A DNA stretch of 64,000 nucleotides from Onthophagus taurus (GCF_036711975.1 NC_091972.1:33423001-33487000); one strand, 5' to 3'; counted from the first letter of the stretch, positions 30,910 through 41,462 are shown. Notes: generated by a model not told the origin, from the letters alone. A program made the numbers and translations.

Positions 30910-33706
30910 TTAACGGAGTAACAACGATCTCTCCACACCCACGCCCCGCAAGAAACGCTTGAAAACAGCCAAAGACACATTGAAGATGTCGATATTCCTA
31001 CAGCAAGAGTCATGCGTATTCATCAATCTCACAAGAGGAGAGTAAAGATGTGCAGAAGACAAGGATCTACTAATTCTAAACAAATATTCACCACGTGTTT
31101 GATATGACGGTACATAAAAACATAATTCTCTTACCAATTCCGAGGAATTGAAAAGATTGTTAACTACTTTAAACAAGAATAATAAATCGTAGCACAGCCT
31201 CCTTTGCTTTAATGTCTGGAACCCTAGAGCTCTGCAACGCAAAAGATAATCACCGTAAGGTAAAAATGTTTTGTGAGCTAAATACCTCAAGAACTTCCGC
31301 TGTACGGATTCAATGCGGTTAATGTGAATAGTATAATGAGGGTTCCAGACAGTAGAGGCGTAGCTAAGAACACTAACCACTAACGCCATATAAAGAGATT
31401 TGATGCATTGAATATTTGTGAACATACGGCAGGTCCTAATCACAAAACCCAACCGCTTTAGAGCCTTGGCAATAGTAAAGTCCACATGTAAATTGAACAT
31501 CAGCCTGCTGTCCAATAAAACGCCAAGATCATTAATGTGGTCATTCGAGGTTAAAGTTCCGGCCCCCAATGTATACGAATTGTTTAGTGGATAACGTTTA
31601 CGTGTGAAAGTAATTTTAGAACACTTATCATAGTTCAGGAACAGGCCGTTATCAGCGCAGTAAAGCTGGAACCGGTCTAGATCCTCCTGAAGATTTTCGG
31701 AATCAGATTTGTTTGTAATGTTAGAAAATATTTTGCAATCATCCGCATACAACAGGAATTTTGCATGTTTAAAACAAGAAGAAATGTCATTAATATACGC
31801 CACAAAGAGGATAGGGCCAAGATGGCTACCCTGCGGAACACCCGATGTGACAGGGTTATATGAGGATGTAACCCCACCAATCCTCACCGCCTGACAACGA
31901 CCCGTTACGTACGATCCCAACCATGTCAAAAGACCTTGCGGTACATTAAAGGTACTTAATTTCTGCATCAGAATATTATGATCTATCTTGTCAAAGGCTT
32001 TACTAAAATCGGTGTAAACCGCATCGACCTGATTGGAACAATTGAGGGAATTATGAATAAAATTAGTATAATAAACTAGGTTAGTTTCCACCGATTTACC
32101 CGGTAAAAAACCATGTTGTTCCGTAATCAGGCTAGGTTTCAAGAGGTAAAGTAAATAAGAATATATGATTTTTTCAAAAACTTTCGAAACCAATGACAAG
32201 ATAGTAATCGGGCAGTATTTAGAGACGTCACCCCTGTCACCGGACTTAAAAACCGGCAGCACAAATCCCCTCTTCCACTCACCAGGAAAGGAACCAATAC
32301 GTAAGGACAAGGAAAAGATTAATAATAGCGGTTTAGATAGACCATTCGCGCAGTGTCTAATAAAGTTACCAGGTAAATTATCAGGACCAGCTCCAGCTTT
32401 AGGATCGACTTCATTAAGAACGGACAACACATTTTCCTCAGTAAACCACGGGAGAATACCGGCTGAATCAGTCCGGTCAGCAATGGTAGCGCCGACAAAT
32501 GCCTCATTAAAATAACGTGAAAACAGAGAACACACATCAAGGATATTATCCGCGACCTCATTACCAAGCCTCATGTGAGTGGGAATACCGGCACATCCAC
32601 CCCTCCTATTTTTAACGAAAGACCACAAATGATCAAATTTTCTTGGACCGAGCGCAAGTACTTCTGATAGTCAGATTTAATCAAAACTTTAGAACGTTTA
32701 CGGAGAATAGTAAAAGACAAATAATAGTTATTGTTGCCAAACCTCTTCCAATTACGATGAGCTTTAAGTTTCTCACGAATGACTCTTATTGTGTATGGAG
32801 AATACCATGGTGGAAAACGACATTTAGACACGGGTTTATGCGGAACATGAGTGCTGACGAGATCGTTAACCGCATCATAGAAGGCTCTAACAACTTCCTC
32901 AATCTCACGACCATCAAATCGTTCCGACCAGTCGATCGCGCAAAGAGCATCGTTAATCGCTACATAGTCAGCTTTGTTATAAAAATATTTAATTGAAGGA
33001 CCATCATGAAAACAACGCAATTGAACGTTGACAACAACAAATTCAATGGCGGGGTGGTGACGATCCGGCTTAACCAACGGATCCGGACAACATTTAATTT
33101 CCCGTACAGTGTCAATGTTACACAAAATGAGATCAAGTATTCTAAAGTTTTCATTGTATAAATGGTTAAATTGAAATAAGTTGCAATATTCAAAAGCCTC
33201 TACAAATTGTCTGGCACGAGCACCGGCTTCACCAGCGGGTTCAAGAATCCCTGACTCCGCCCGCCGCCGCCACGAGATTGAGGGCAAGTTGAAATCACCT
33301 GTAATAACTAAAGTGGTATTTTCAGGGACAGAGACATGATCAAAGGTTCTAACTCGCCAGGTGGCAGATACACACAACACACGAGTAAACGCCTAGCCGC
33401 GCACTTAACTTCAACCCACAGATCCTCCGCACCCGAGCTGAAACTCTGCAACAATGATGCCTGAAAATGACTCCTCACTGCAACAAGAACGCCACCACCA
33501 TCAATTTTCCCCGAAAATGGCGCGCATCTGTTTCGACGAAATATATTAAAGTTGGAACAAAAGAACTCCGAATTCGCGATTGAGGAATTAAGAAAAGTCT
33601 CCGTGAGACAAATAATCTCATGACCAATAACCGAAGAGTTAATCAGAGAAGTGGACGTCTTTGTCCGCAAACCATTAACGTTCTGATAATAAACCGAGAC
33701 CGCCAT
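30910..33706 (-). pseudogene. Jockey-like ORF2: endonuclease and reverse transcriptase, two frameshifts
   Basis: Frame 33706-33308 holds the start of the apurinic-type endonuclease (VYYQNVNGLRTK, CLTETFLN). Frame 33380-32571 continues it (TLVITGDFNLPSISW, ILDLILCN) and the linker (FPPWYSPYTIRVIREKLKAH). Frame 32628-30910 has the RT domain (GAGPDNLPGNFI, HGFLPGKSVETNL, YTDFSKAFDKIDH, TSGVPQGSHLGPILF, LYADDCKIF) and the C-terminal region to its natural end. Frame changes lie near 33340 and 32600. All key motifs are otherwise intact, so this is a fairly young but inactive copy. Confidence 0.9.
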
Positions 33707-33752
33707 GTCGAGATTAAAGATACAATCATTACTAAACTATGGCAAGTAAGTT

Positions 33753-33868
33753 TTAAAGTTTTTCCAAATCACCCAAGGAACGAATCAACACGACACGTGA
33801 TCTCTCTGATTTCCGGACCCGAACAACATCATCCGCAAACCAAACGAATTTATACTGTTTATGCGCCG
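33753..33868 (-). pseudogene. ORF1 C-terminus of the Jockey-like LINE, distal piece
   Basis: Continues ORF1 after the Transib: from the duplicated CGCCG it reads HKQYKFVWFADDVVRVRKSE and ends at a stop at 33755-33753, 47 bp before the ORF2 start at 33706. The frame is preserved exactly if the Transib and one CGCCG copy are removed. Confidence 0.8.
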
Positions 33869-34487
33869 CACACTGGGGCAAATAGGTTTTAAAGTTGGCA
33901 TTAAATCAAAAAATCAAATCAAAAATTCGTACTGTTTAATGTAATGTTTAAATAAAGTACTGTCCAATGCACAATATAATGATATTTATTAACCGCGGAC
34001 ACCTCGCTGAATCTCGTTAGAGCCAGTCGCGCTCAGCGAAGAAATAGACGAATTTAGACATGTTATTTATTGTGCTTAGACAGTAGTTTTTGCGTAGAGT
34101 TTGTGTTACTGTTGACTTGAAGATATTGTTTTATTGTTATCGAACCTTCAAACTCGGATATGTACTACTTATTAATATGAAGCTTTCAAACAATACAGTC
34201 CGTTTATTTTAAATAAAATTATTCTCAAAAATGATGAGTCATTAATAATGTTCCGAGCTAGTCCGAACCTTTATTTTTGCATTTTTATAATTGACGTTAA
34301 TTGTATATTAAAGATTAATTGCTTCTGAGTGCTCATATTTGCTCTTTTCTCGCATACTTGTATTTTAGCACAATATACAAGTAATTTGAAAATAGATGGC
34401 TAAAATGAAACCCATGTAGAACAGCCAATTTTAAATAAAATGAAAACACAAATGAATGTGTGAAGATTAATTTTTATTTGTCTTCTG

Positions 34488-34530
34488 TACTACCGGTTTC
34501 GAAATTCTAAAGGAATCGTCTTCAGGTGCG
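34488..34530 (-). ncRNA. Hammerhead ribozyme-like motif within the Transib leader
   Basis: On the minus strand: CTGAAGA (34525-34519), a stem II of GATTC/GAATT type, then TTTCGAAA and the palindromic ACCGGT (34497-34492). Stem I is weaker than in the other examples (about three of four pairs). It lies in the Transib 5' region, probably brought by a small insertion of Penelope-like origin. Confidence 0.5.
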
Positions 34531-34609
34531 ACTGAGAGATAACGTATCACCCATTACATAAAAATCAGATAATAATAATATATAATGAATGTAATTCCGT
34601 GTATAATCC

Positions 34610-34838
34610 GTGTAATTCCACCAGATTGACAATAAAAACATATCACTATTACACAATTATAAAAAATCATTAAAACTAAATCTCCTAGAAGAATTTGAAG
34701 TCAAAAAACATGAAAACAACCCAAAATTTACACTTTTAAACGAATATTTAGAATTTTCAAAAATACGCTTATTTTTAAATTTCATAAAAAAACGTTTTGA
34801 AGATTTTAGTTCCGGTTTCGGTACGTGCGCTATAACCT
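34610..34838 (+). pseudogene. ATG-less open frame, possibly Penelope-like C-terminal remnant
   Basis: Reads LLHNYKKSLKLNLLEEFEVK, then FTLLNEYLEFSKIRLFLNFI and ends at TAA near 34838. This is vaguely like the region after the GIY-YIG domain of Penelope-like elements, and a hammerhead-like motif lies just upstream. It has no start codon, and the assignment is weak. Confidence 0.25.
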
Positions 34839-35108
34839 AATCAAGTACATATAATAGTAAGTAATTAACCTTTCCTGTTATTTAAAATACTAAGTATTTT
34901 AATGTCATGTCAGTTTAAATTTAAATTTTTTGATATTATTGAGTTCAATCCTAATTTAATATTATTTAACAGTAAATATTTTTATGTATTTTTATATATT
35001 GTATCTGATTTATTATTATGTAATGGTTGATACGTTTTCTGTCAGTCGCACATGAAGATGATTCGTTTAGTGCGTTTTTCAATAATTATTACTTCTTTAT
35101 TCACAGGT

Positions 35109-37198
35109 ATGAGTTTAAACATAAAAAGATTAGATCTTATCGATATTATGTGAAGTTCCATAAGTCGTGATCTTGACGAACAGTTTAATTTGTTGACTGA
35201 AGAGATTAAGAACCGTACAAATTGTGATGATAAAGATTTGAAGAAGTTAAAAAAAAAATTGTCATATTTCAAGTCAGAATATAAATCTCGGTGGATGCAA
35301 GCGTGTAGAATAGAAGAAAGATTTTTAGAATCCAACAAAGATTGGTTGGATGCTTCTATTTCATTTCCTGTATATAAAAACCAGTTGAAACGAGGTCGAC
35401 CAGAAAAGTCGTTTGAATCCAGTTCGGAGCGCTCAAAGCGACAGAAAACGAAGAAACTGAGAGATTCAACATCCGCATCCGTGTTAACTTACGCCACGCA
35501 AATGGCTTTAAGGTCCGAAGGGCAGCCACAGGCCTCAAAAGTATTACAAAGTATCACTACCACAAGTTCAAAACGTGCGAGCAAATATATAAAAGCTTAT
35601 AAAAGGTCGCTTGAACCACAACAGCGTATGTCAGGCGCAGATGCTTTATCTATTTTAGTAGAAGCTAAGTTATCACGGTATCAATATGGCATCATAAGAT
35701 CATCCGCTCCAGAAAAATTCCCTTCGTACAAAACGGTTCAAGCAGCGAAAAAGTTTTGTTACCCTGAAAATATTGTGGTATCTGAAACTACTGCGTTAGT
35801 TGCCTTACAAAGTATGCTTAACCACACTGCTAAGCGTTTACTTTTAACAATAGATTCTGTTATACAGACTCTTGAACAAGATCATGTAACATTGTACACA
35901 AAATGGGGATTTGATGGTTCATCGGGCCACAGCTCATACAAACAGGCTTATTATGATTCTGAATGTAGTGATTCATCTGTTTTTATCACCTGCATTGTGC
36001 CGCTTCGCCTCGTTTGTGAAGACAAAATACTTTGGCAAAATCCACGTCCTGCCTCAACCAGGTATTGTAGGCCTTTAAAAATTGAATTTGTAAAGGAATC
36101 CACACAGACTTCAGTTGCAGAGAAAAGCAGAGTAGACAACGAAATTAAACAATTACAGAACAGTAGTTGTTTAATTGAAGGAAAGCTGATAGATGTTTCA
36201 CATAACTTAATATTTTCTATGGTGGACGGTAAAGTATGCAACGCCCTTACTAACACGACTTCTACCCAAAAATGTTATGTATGCGGTGCAACAAGTAAGC
36301 AATTTAATAACATCGAAGAAATGATTATTAGGGATATTAACAAAGATAATTTAAAATTTGGTTTATCTATTTTACATGGCTGGATACGGATGTTTGAGTG
36401 TCTTCTACATTTGTCTTATAAGTTACCAATTCTAAAGTGGCAAGCTAGAGGAAGCGACAAAGAAATTGTTGCTCAAAACAAAGTCCGCATACAAGCTGAA
36501 TTTAAAAAACGTTGTGGTTTAATAGTTGACAAACCTAAACCCGGCTTTGGTAACACCAATGACGGAAATACCGCAAGACTTTTTTTGAACATGCAGAGGT
36601 GTCAGCGGACATTACACAGATTGACATAGAATTAATAAAAAGACTACATGTCATTATGATAGTGGTATCCAGTGGACATGAAATAGACGTACAAAAATTT
36701 AGAATATTCACGCACAACACTGCTAAATGTTTTGTTGAAAAGTATCCGTGGTACAACATGCCACCCACATTACATAAATATTTAATACATGGACCAGAAA
36801 TAATATCTCACGCGTTGCTTCCTATTGGGCAACTAACCGAAGAGGCACAAGAAGCGCGTAATAAAGACTTTAAGAGGTATCGAGAGTATTCGTCCAGGAA
36901 ATGTAGTCGTGAAAAAACTAACGAGGATATTCTAAACTTTTTTTTAATATGTTCGGATCCAGTAATTTCCAGTAAGCGAAAATTACCTAAAATGAATTTA
37001 AAAATTATGCCTTCGGAAGCCTTAGAATTATTAAAGCCCACAACTGTGCAAACCTTTAGTGATGATAGTGGTGAAAGGGATGGTGATGATACTTCAAGCA
37101 GTGATGATACTCGAAGCACTGATAATGATGATGATGATACTGCAAGCGGTGATGATAATGACATGTTTTCTCATTCTGGCGATGAATATAATTTTTGA
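35109..37198 (+). pseudogene. Transib transposase (RAG1-like), one stop and one frameshift
   Basis: Cut-and-paste transposase of the family from which the RAG1 recombinase descends. The frame opens at ATG 35109, meets a TGA at 35151-35153, then stays open to a 7-T run near 36583, where loss of one base shifts it; the second frame runs to 37198. Catalytic candidates in RAG1 order: Asp in KWGFDGSSGHSSYK, Asp in FSMVDGKVCNAL, the zinc pair CYVCGA, and Glu in LPIGQLTEEAQEARNKD. A basic, probably DNA-binding N-terminal region (KRGRPEKS, RSKRQKTKK) precedes. The C-terminus is a Ser/Asp-rich tail. With just two lesions this is a recent copy. Confidence 0.92.
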
Positions 37199-37351
37199 AC
37201 AATTTTTTTTTGTTAAAAATGGTCATTATTTCGTTCAAATATACTAAATACCATATATACAGTTTATATATAAAACGTTTCCATACCTAATTCTACTAAA
37301 AAACTTATATTTGATTTAATGCCAACTTTTAAAGCTCTTTGCCCCAGTGTG

Positions 37352-37528
37352 CGCCGCGACGGTTTTAGCTTCCCTAAGGAGCTTGGCATTCTCCGCTGTC
37401 AAGTGTTCATTGACAAAAATTCTATCCCCAATGCCATCCAATTTAATTCCCGGAGAAGCCGCCCCCCCATCCGAAGATCGTAACTGTGACGCGGCACGTC
37501 GCCTAAATTTTGCGGCGCTATTCTTCAA
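37352..37528 (-). pseudogene. ORF1 C-terminal region of the Jockey-like LINE, proximal piece
   Basis: Reads AAKFRRRAASQLRSSDGG, then GDRIFVNEHLTAENAKLL and REAKTVAA, a typical end of a non-LTR ORF1 nucleic-acid chaperone (IFVNEHLT block). At 37356 it is broken by the Transib and resumes at 33868. Upstream of about 37518 it joins foldback repeat DNA. Confidence 0.8.
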
Positions 37529-38121
37529 ACATTCGCAAATTTTGGCTTGTTCGGGGTTTCTAATTGATCTAATTTCAACGGCATCGTATTCCTGGTGCCC
37601 TTTTACTTCAGATTCAATAAGAAAATTTTCCTAACCACTTTTTATATTTCTGGAAAATTGCTTTTCTTCAAACAATTGCAAAATTCGGCTCGTTCGGGGT
37701 TTCTAATCGATCTAATTTCAACGGCATCGTATTCCTAGTGGCCTTTTGCTTCAGATGCAAAAAGAAAATGTTCCTAACCATTTCCTATTTTCCGGAAAAA
37801 CCGATTTTCTTCAAACATTCGCAAATTTTGGCCTGTTCGAGGTTTCTAATCGATTTCATTTCAACGGCATCGTATTCCTGGTCGCCTCTTGCTTCAGATT
37901 CGAAAATAAAATTTTTCTAACCATTTCTAACCCAATTGTTTGAAGAAAAACGATTTTCCAGGAATATAAGAAATGGTTCAGGAAAATTTTCTTTTCGAAT
38001 CTGAAACAAGAGGAGACCATGAATACGATGCAGTTGAAATTAGATCGATTGAATACCCCGATCACGCATTTTTTTCAGTTTAAAATCTATGGCTGAAATC
38101 TATGGCCAACTTCACACGCGT
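37519..38121. repeat. Right arm of FB-type element (tandem ~115-120-bp units and inverted end)
   Basis: Three full units, with TTCTTCAAACATTCGCAAA at about 37523, 37668 (variant) and 37809, face left like the left-arm units. From about 37940 the sequence turns round into an inverted end (CTTTTCGAATCTGAAACAAG) that matches 29934-30060 in reverse complement. Confidence 0.85.
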
Positions 38122-38130
38122 TCTTAAATA

Positions 38131-38328
38131 TGGAATGTGTAATAAATGTTTTTTTATAATTAAATTAAAATCAAATAAAATTAGAAATCTTTCGATTACT
38201 TTTTAATGTTAAAATCAAAATAAAACGATTTATTTCAATACTTATCGTTAGATTCCAAAAATATTCAAACCTAACCTCACTTCTATTCTCATCCTAACCT
38301 CAATTCACAAATATTTTTATTAAGAAAA
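38131..38328. other. GatB 5' flank
   Basis: AT-rich, with a run of CTAACCT-like motifs (TCAAACCTAACCTCACTT near 38268). No TATA box can be singled out. Confidence 0.4.
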
Positions 38329-39852
38329 ATGAAAAAATCTCTCCATAACATACATAATCTTCTAAAAAAGAATTATTCGACCGATTTGAAATGGAAAAGT
38401 GTAGTTGGATTAGAAGTTCACGCTCAAATCTCATCGGAAAGTAAATTATTTTCAGGGGCCTCAAATGAATTTGCAAGCGCAGTCAACAAAAACGTATCAC
38501 TATTTGATTGTTCCATTCCAGGAACTCTTCCCGTTTTAAACAAACGATGTGTTGAAGCCGGAGTTTTAACCGGAATAGCTTTAAATTGTAAAATAAATCC
38601 GGTAAGCTATTTTGACAGGAAACATTATTTTTATGCTGATTTACCTACGGGTTATCAAATAACCCAACAAAGAGCACCATTAGCAAATGATGGTTACATA
38701 GAATTTCATGTCTACACCCCTGGGGTTAATAAAAAACCATATGAAACAAAAGCCCGCATAAAACAATTACAATTAGAACAAGACAGTGGGAAGAGTTTAC
38801 ACGAAGATACAAAGAGTTTGGTTGATTTAAATCGAGCTGGTTGTCCTTTAATGGAAGTTGTTTTTGAGCCGGATTTAAAAGATGGCGAAGAAGCAGCTTC
38901 TTTAGTTAAAGAATTAATTACAATTTTACAACGAATCGATACTTGTTCATGTAAAATGGAAGAAGGAGCTTTAAGAGTTGACGCAAACGTTTCCGTTCAT
39001 CTCCCAGGAGAGCCTTATGGCGTTCGAACAGAAATCAAAAACATTGGGTCAATTAGAGGAGTTGCAGGAGCTGTTAAATATGAAATTAATCGACAAATTA
39101 AGATTTTACAAGATGGTGGAAAAATTATTAATGAAACTCGAGCTTGGGATGCAAATTCAAAAAGTACAGTAGCAATGCGAGACAAAGAACAACAACAAGA
39201 TTATCGATACATGCCAGAACCAAATTTACCCCCTTTACACATTGCTTTAGGTCCAGTTGAACAAGGTTGTGTTAATGTCGATAAATTAAAAGAAAGTATT
39301 CCTGAATTACCCCAACAAACCAGAGAAAGATTACAAGAGACTTTTGGATTAACACTAGAACAAAGTGTTATTTTAGTAAATGAATCAAAACTCTTATATA
39401 TTTTTGAGAGTGTTTTAGACCAAAGTATTAGCCCTAAATTGTTAACAAACTTACTGCTTAATGATTTACTCACAATTATAAACAAAGAAAAATTATCCTT
39501 GGATGAAATTAGCATTTCTTTGAGTCATCTAAAAGAAATTGTCGTTTTGTTATCAAACGGGGAAATAAATCGAAATACGTGTAAATTGCTTTTGGAGAGA
39601 GTCGTTCAAGGAGATTCAGATTCTCCAAGGAATATCGTCGAAAAAGAAGGGTGGAGTCAAATAAATGATTTAGAAGAAATTAAGGTGATTTGTAAAAGGA
39701 TTTTGGATGAAAATCCTAAAATGGTTAAACAATATCATGATGGTAAAGCGAAAGTTTTTAAAGCTTTCTTGGGAATTGCTGATTTAAAAAGTAATCACCG
39801 GGTTAATATGAGTGTTGTTAATAATGTTATGAAGGAATTATTAAAAAAGTAG
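38329..39852 (+). CDS. GatB: Glutamyl-tRNA(Gln) amidotransferase subunit B, mitochondrial
   Basis: Subunit of the GatCAB complex that converts Glu-tRNA(Gln) to Gln-tRNA(Gln) in mitochondria. Intact single exon of 507 residues, the normal length. The basic, Asp/Glu-free N-terminus (MKKSLHNIHNLLKKNY) fits a mitochondrial presequence. Family blocks: VVGLEVHAQI, DCSIPGTLPVLN, FDRKHYFYADLPTGYQ, DLNRAGCPLMEVV, MEEGALRVDANVSV, GVRTEIKNIGSIRGV and ETRAWD, then DYRYMPEPNLPPL, followed by the helical GatB/YqeY C-terminal tRNA-binding domain. AATAAA is at about 39890. Intronless, but without poly-A tail or target duplication, so there is no sign of a retrocopy. It borders the FB-type element. Confidence 0.95.
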   Translation: MKKSLHNIHNLLKKNYSTDLKWKSVVGLEVHAQISSESKLFSGASNEFASAVNKNVSLFDCSIPGTLPVLNKRCVEAGVLTGIALNCKINPVSYFDRKHYFYADLPTGYQITQQRAPLANDGYIEFHVYTPGVNKKPYETKARIKQLQLEQDSGKSLHEDTKSLVDLNRAGCPLMEVVFEPDLKDGEEAASLVKELITILQRIDTCSCKMEEGALRVDANVSVHLPGEPYGVRTEIKNIGSIRGVAGAVKYEINRQIKILQDGGKIINETRAWDANSKSTVAMRDKEQQQDYRYMPEPNLPPLHIALGPVEQGCVNVDKLKESIPELPQQTRERLQETFGLTLEQSVILVNESKLLYIFESVLDQSISPKLLTNLLLNDLLTIINKEKLSLDEISISLSHLKEIVVLLSNGEINRNTCKLLLERVVQGDSDSPRNIVEKEGWSQINDLEEIKVICKRILDENPKMVKQYHDGKAKVFKAFLGIADLKSNHRVNMSVVNNVMKELLKK

Positions 39853-40340
39853 TGTTTTATTTAGTTGAAAATGTATAAAAGAATGTTCTAATAAATTCTT
39901 AGATTTATAAAAGTATTGTCTGCTATCACCCTAACACTCCTGCAAACAAATTCCGCACAACAGGTTATTGTGGAAACATACCCATACAGTATACACAATT
40001 TTATACAAATTTCAGTTGCTTGTGTTGTGTACGCATGGACATATGCCGTCTAACGAAGCAGCCTATAGCTATAGGCTCCTTTTTTTTTAAGTTTAGCTAT
40101 AATAATTGCTGTTGCGTCGAAAGATTGTATTAGAAAAAGAAAAAGGAAGCAGAGAGTGTGGATGATAGTGGTTAAAGAAAAGATCACTTTTTAGCTACGC
40201 CAAATCTTCTCAAAGAATTTAAGTTGAGTTCACCATTAGACTATAAAAATTATTTACACTTATTTAACACCACTTATACAGTGAATTTCACTTAAGATGC
40301 AAAATACTACTACAATATATTTCCATAGAAACCAGGGCGT
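39853..40340. other. GatB 3' flank, no gene
   Basis: Polyadenylation signal AATAAA near 39890. Then unique-looking AT-rich DNA with a TATAGCTATAGGCTCC palindrome-like stretch near 40063-40080. Confidence 0.4.
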
Positions 40341-41140
40341 AATTACTTATTTTATAGTGCGTCTCTTAAGACGGCTAAACCTGAATATTTCTAGTTCTAG
40401 ATCTAATGTTAGTTCTAGCTACACTAGAAGGTAGCGCTAGTTAGCATAAGATATCACTACGTTGCATATTTTTATTGAATTAACACTAGAACTAGGAAGT
40501 ATCGGGTTTTGCCGTGCGTCTTCAGAGTAGTTCTAGTTTTACACTAGCGTTATCACTAGAACTAATACAAGACTTAGAACTAGAATCATTTAGATTTAGT
40601 CGTTTTGAAAGACGCACCTCTAAACCCGAATGTTTGTAGGTCTAGTAGTATTAATTCTAGTTTTAATTGTTATTCAGCGTTATATTGTGGTACATTTTTA
40701 TTGAACGAAAAGTAGAACTAACACTAGACCTAGAACCAAAACCATTCGGGTTTAGCTATGCGTCTCTTAAGACGGCTAAACCTGAATGTTTCTAGGTCTT
40801 GTGTTAGTTCTAGTGACAGTGCTAGGTATTGCTAGTTAACATTAGATATCATTGCGTTGTATAGTTGTAGTAGTTTCTAATGTTTCCAAGTCTAGTATTA
40901 ATTCTAGTTTTGCACTAGCACTATCACTAGAGGCAACACAAGACCTAGAACTAGAATCATTCGGGTTTAGCCGTCTTGAGAGACGTTCGGCTAAATCCGA
41001 ACGTTTCTAGATCTAGGTCTGGTATTAGTACCAGTTGTAATTGTTATTCTGCGTTAGATTGTGGTATATTTTTATTGAACGAAAAGTAGAACTAACACTA
41101 TACTTAGAACTAATAACATTCAGGTATAGCCATACGTCTC
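40341..41140. repeat. CTAG-rich foldback/satellite block
   Basis: About four units in alternating orientation. Each is bounded by GTGCGTCTCTTAAGACGGCT-like sequence and filled with TTCTAGTTCTAG, CTAGAACTAACACTAG and ACACTAGAACTAG motifs. The ATTGTTATTCAGCGTTATAT and TTTTTATTGAACGAAAAGTAG blocks recur. A short copy edge reappears at 48558-48610 after the Penelope-like element. No coding. Confidence 0.7.
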
Positions 41141-41309
41141 TTAAGCTGGGTGTCCACTTGAGAGAAACTTCTGCGAGTAACTCTCGATATTTATTCCCAT
41201 CTGTGTGTCCACTTGAGACTGTTTTAGCTCTCCGAGAACTTCTATAAAACTTCCGTGAGCTCAGAACAGTGTCCACTAGTAAAATGTGTCCGTGTTATGG
41301 ATAGTAAAC

Positions 41310-41462
41310 ATGGAGGTAAAAAAAATTGCAAGTGAAATAGTGTTGTACAAAATTAAAAAAAAAAAACAAACAAAAAATAAAAAAAGCTGTTGGGTAAAAC
41401 CATGGATTTGGCGTAGATTAGAGCTGGGTGTCAACAAATATCAACATTCGTTATCAAATTGA
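41310..41462 (+). pseudogene. Harbinger-like transposase N-terminal remnant
   Basis: A 50-codon frame: MEVKKIASEIVLYKIKKKKQ, then CWVKPWIWRRLELGV and a stop. The W-V-K-P-W-I...R-R...G block is typical of the N-terminus of insect Harbinger (HARBI1-like) nucleases. The remainder of the protein is replaced by a minisatellite. Confidence 0.55.

Larger units (their letters stand above)
33869..37351 (+). mobile_element. Transib DNA transposon
   Basis: 3483 bp. The termini CACACTGGGGCAAATAGG and, in reverse complement, CACACTGGGGCAAAGAGC start CACACTG, close to the Transib/RSS heptamer. A perfect 5-bp GC-rich duplication CGCCG flanks it (33864-33868 and 37352-37356), as Transib makes. The subterminal inverted block AAGTTGGCATTAAATC is also shared. 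It encodes a RAG1-related transposase with two lesions. It is inserted in ORF1 of the Jockey-like LINE. Confidence 0.95.
30203..37518 (-). mobile_element. Jockey-like LINE with ORF1 split by a Transib
   Basis: The 3' end is at about 30203-30235, where the minus strand shows an (AAAT)n tail. The body comprises ORF2 (33706-30910) and the C-terminal part of ORF1 (37528-37352 continuing at 33868-33753). The 5' end is truncated inside ORF1 at about 37518. Without the Transib and a palindromic insertion in the 3' UTR, it is about 3.3 kb. It sits between the arms of the FB-type element. Confidence 0.88.
29934..38121. mobile_element. FB-type foldback element with 9-bp target duplication (host of nested insertions)
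   Basis: Perfect 9-bp direct repeat TCTTAAATA flanks it (29925-29933 and 38122-38130). Inverted termini ACGCGTGTGAAGTTAGCCAT and ATGGCCAACTTCACACGCGT face each other. The arms consist of tandem units of about 115-120 bp. Foldback elements of the MULE type make 9-bp duplications and have tandem-repeat arms, so the fit is good. The present interior is a Jockey-like LINE that is itself interrupted; the original loop is not recognisable and no FB transposase is seen. Confidence 0.85.

Noticed and set aside
35109-37198. A domesticated RAG1-like host gene
   Set aside because: Terminal inverted repeats, a CGCCG target duplication, insertion in a LINE, a stop and a frameshift mark it as a transposon copy.
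36808-37238. Minus-strand serine/histidine-rich frames over the Transib C-terminus
   Set aside because: Antisense of the Asp/Ser-rich transposase tail; low complexity.
37519-38121. Regularly spaced direct repeats resembling a CRISPR array
   Set aside because: The units are about 115-145 bp, directly adjacent, diverged, and turn into an inverted end with a 9-bp target duplication. The genome is eukaryotic. They are foldback arms.
38329-39852. GatB as a processed retrocopy because it lacks introns
   Set aside because: No poly-A tract, no target duplication, intact frame with mitochondrial presequence and its own polyadenylation signal. Intronless structure alone is not evidence.
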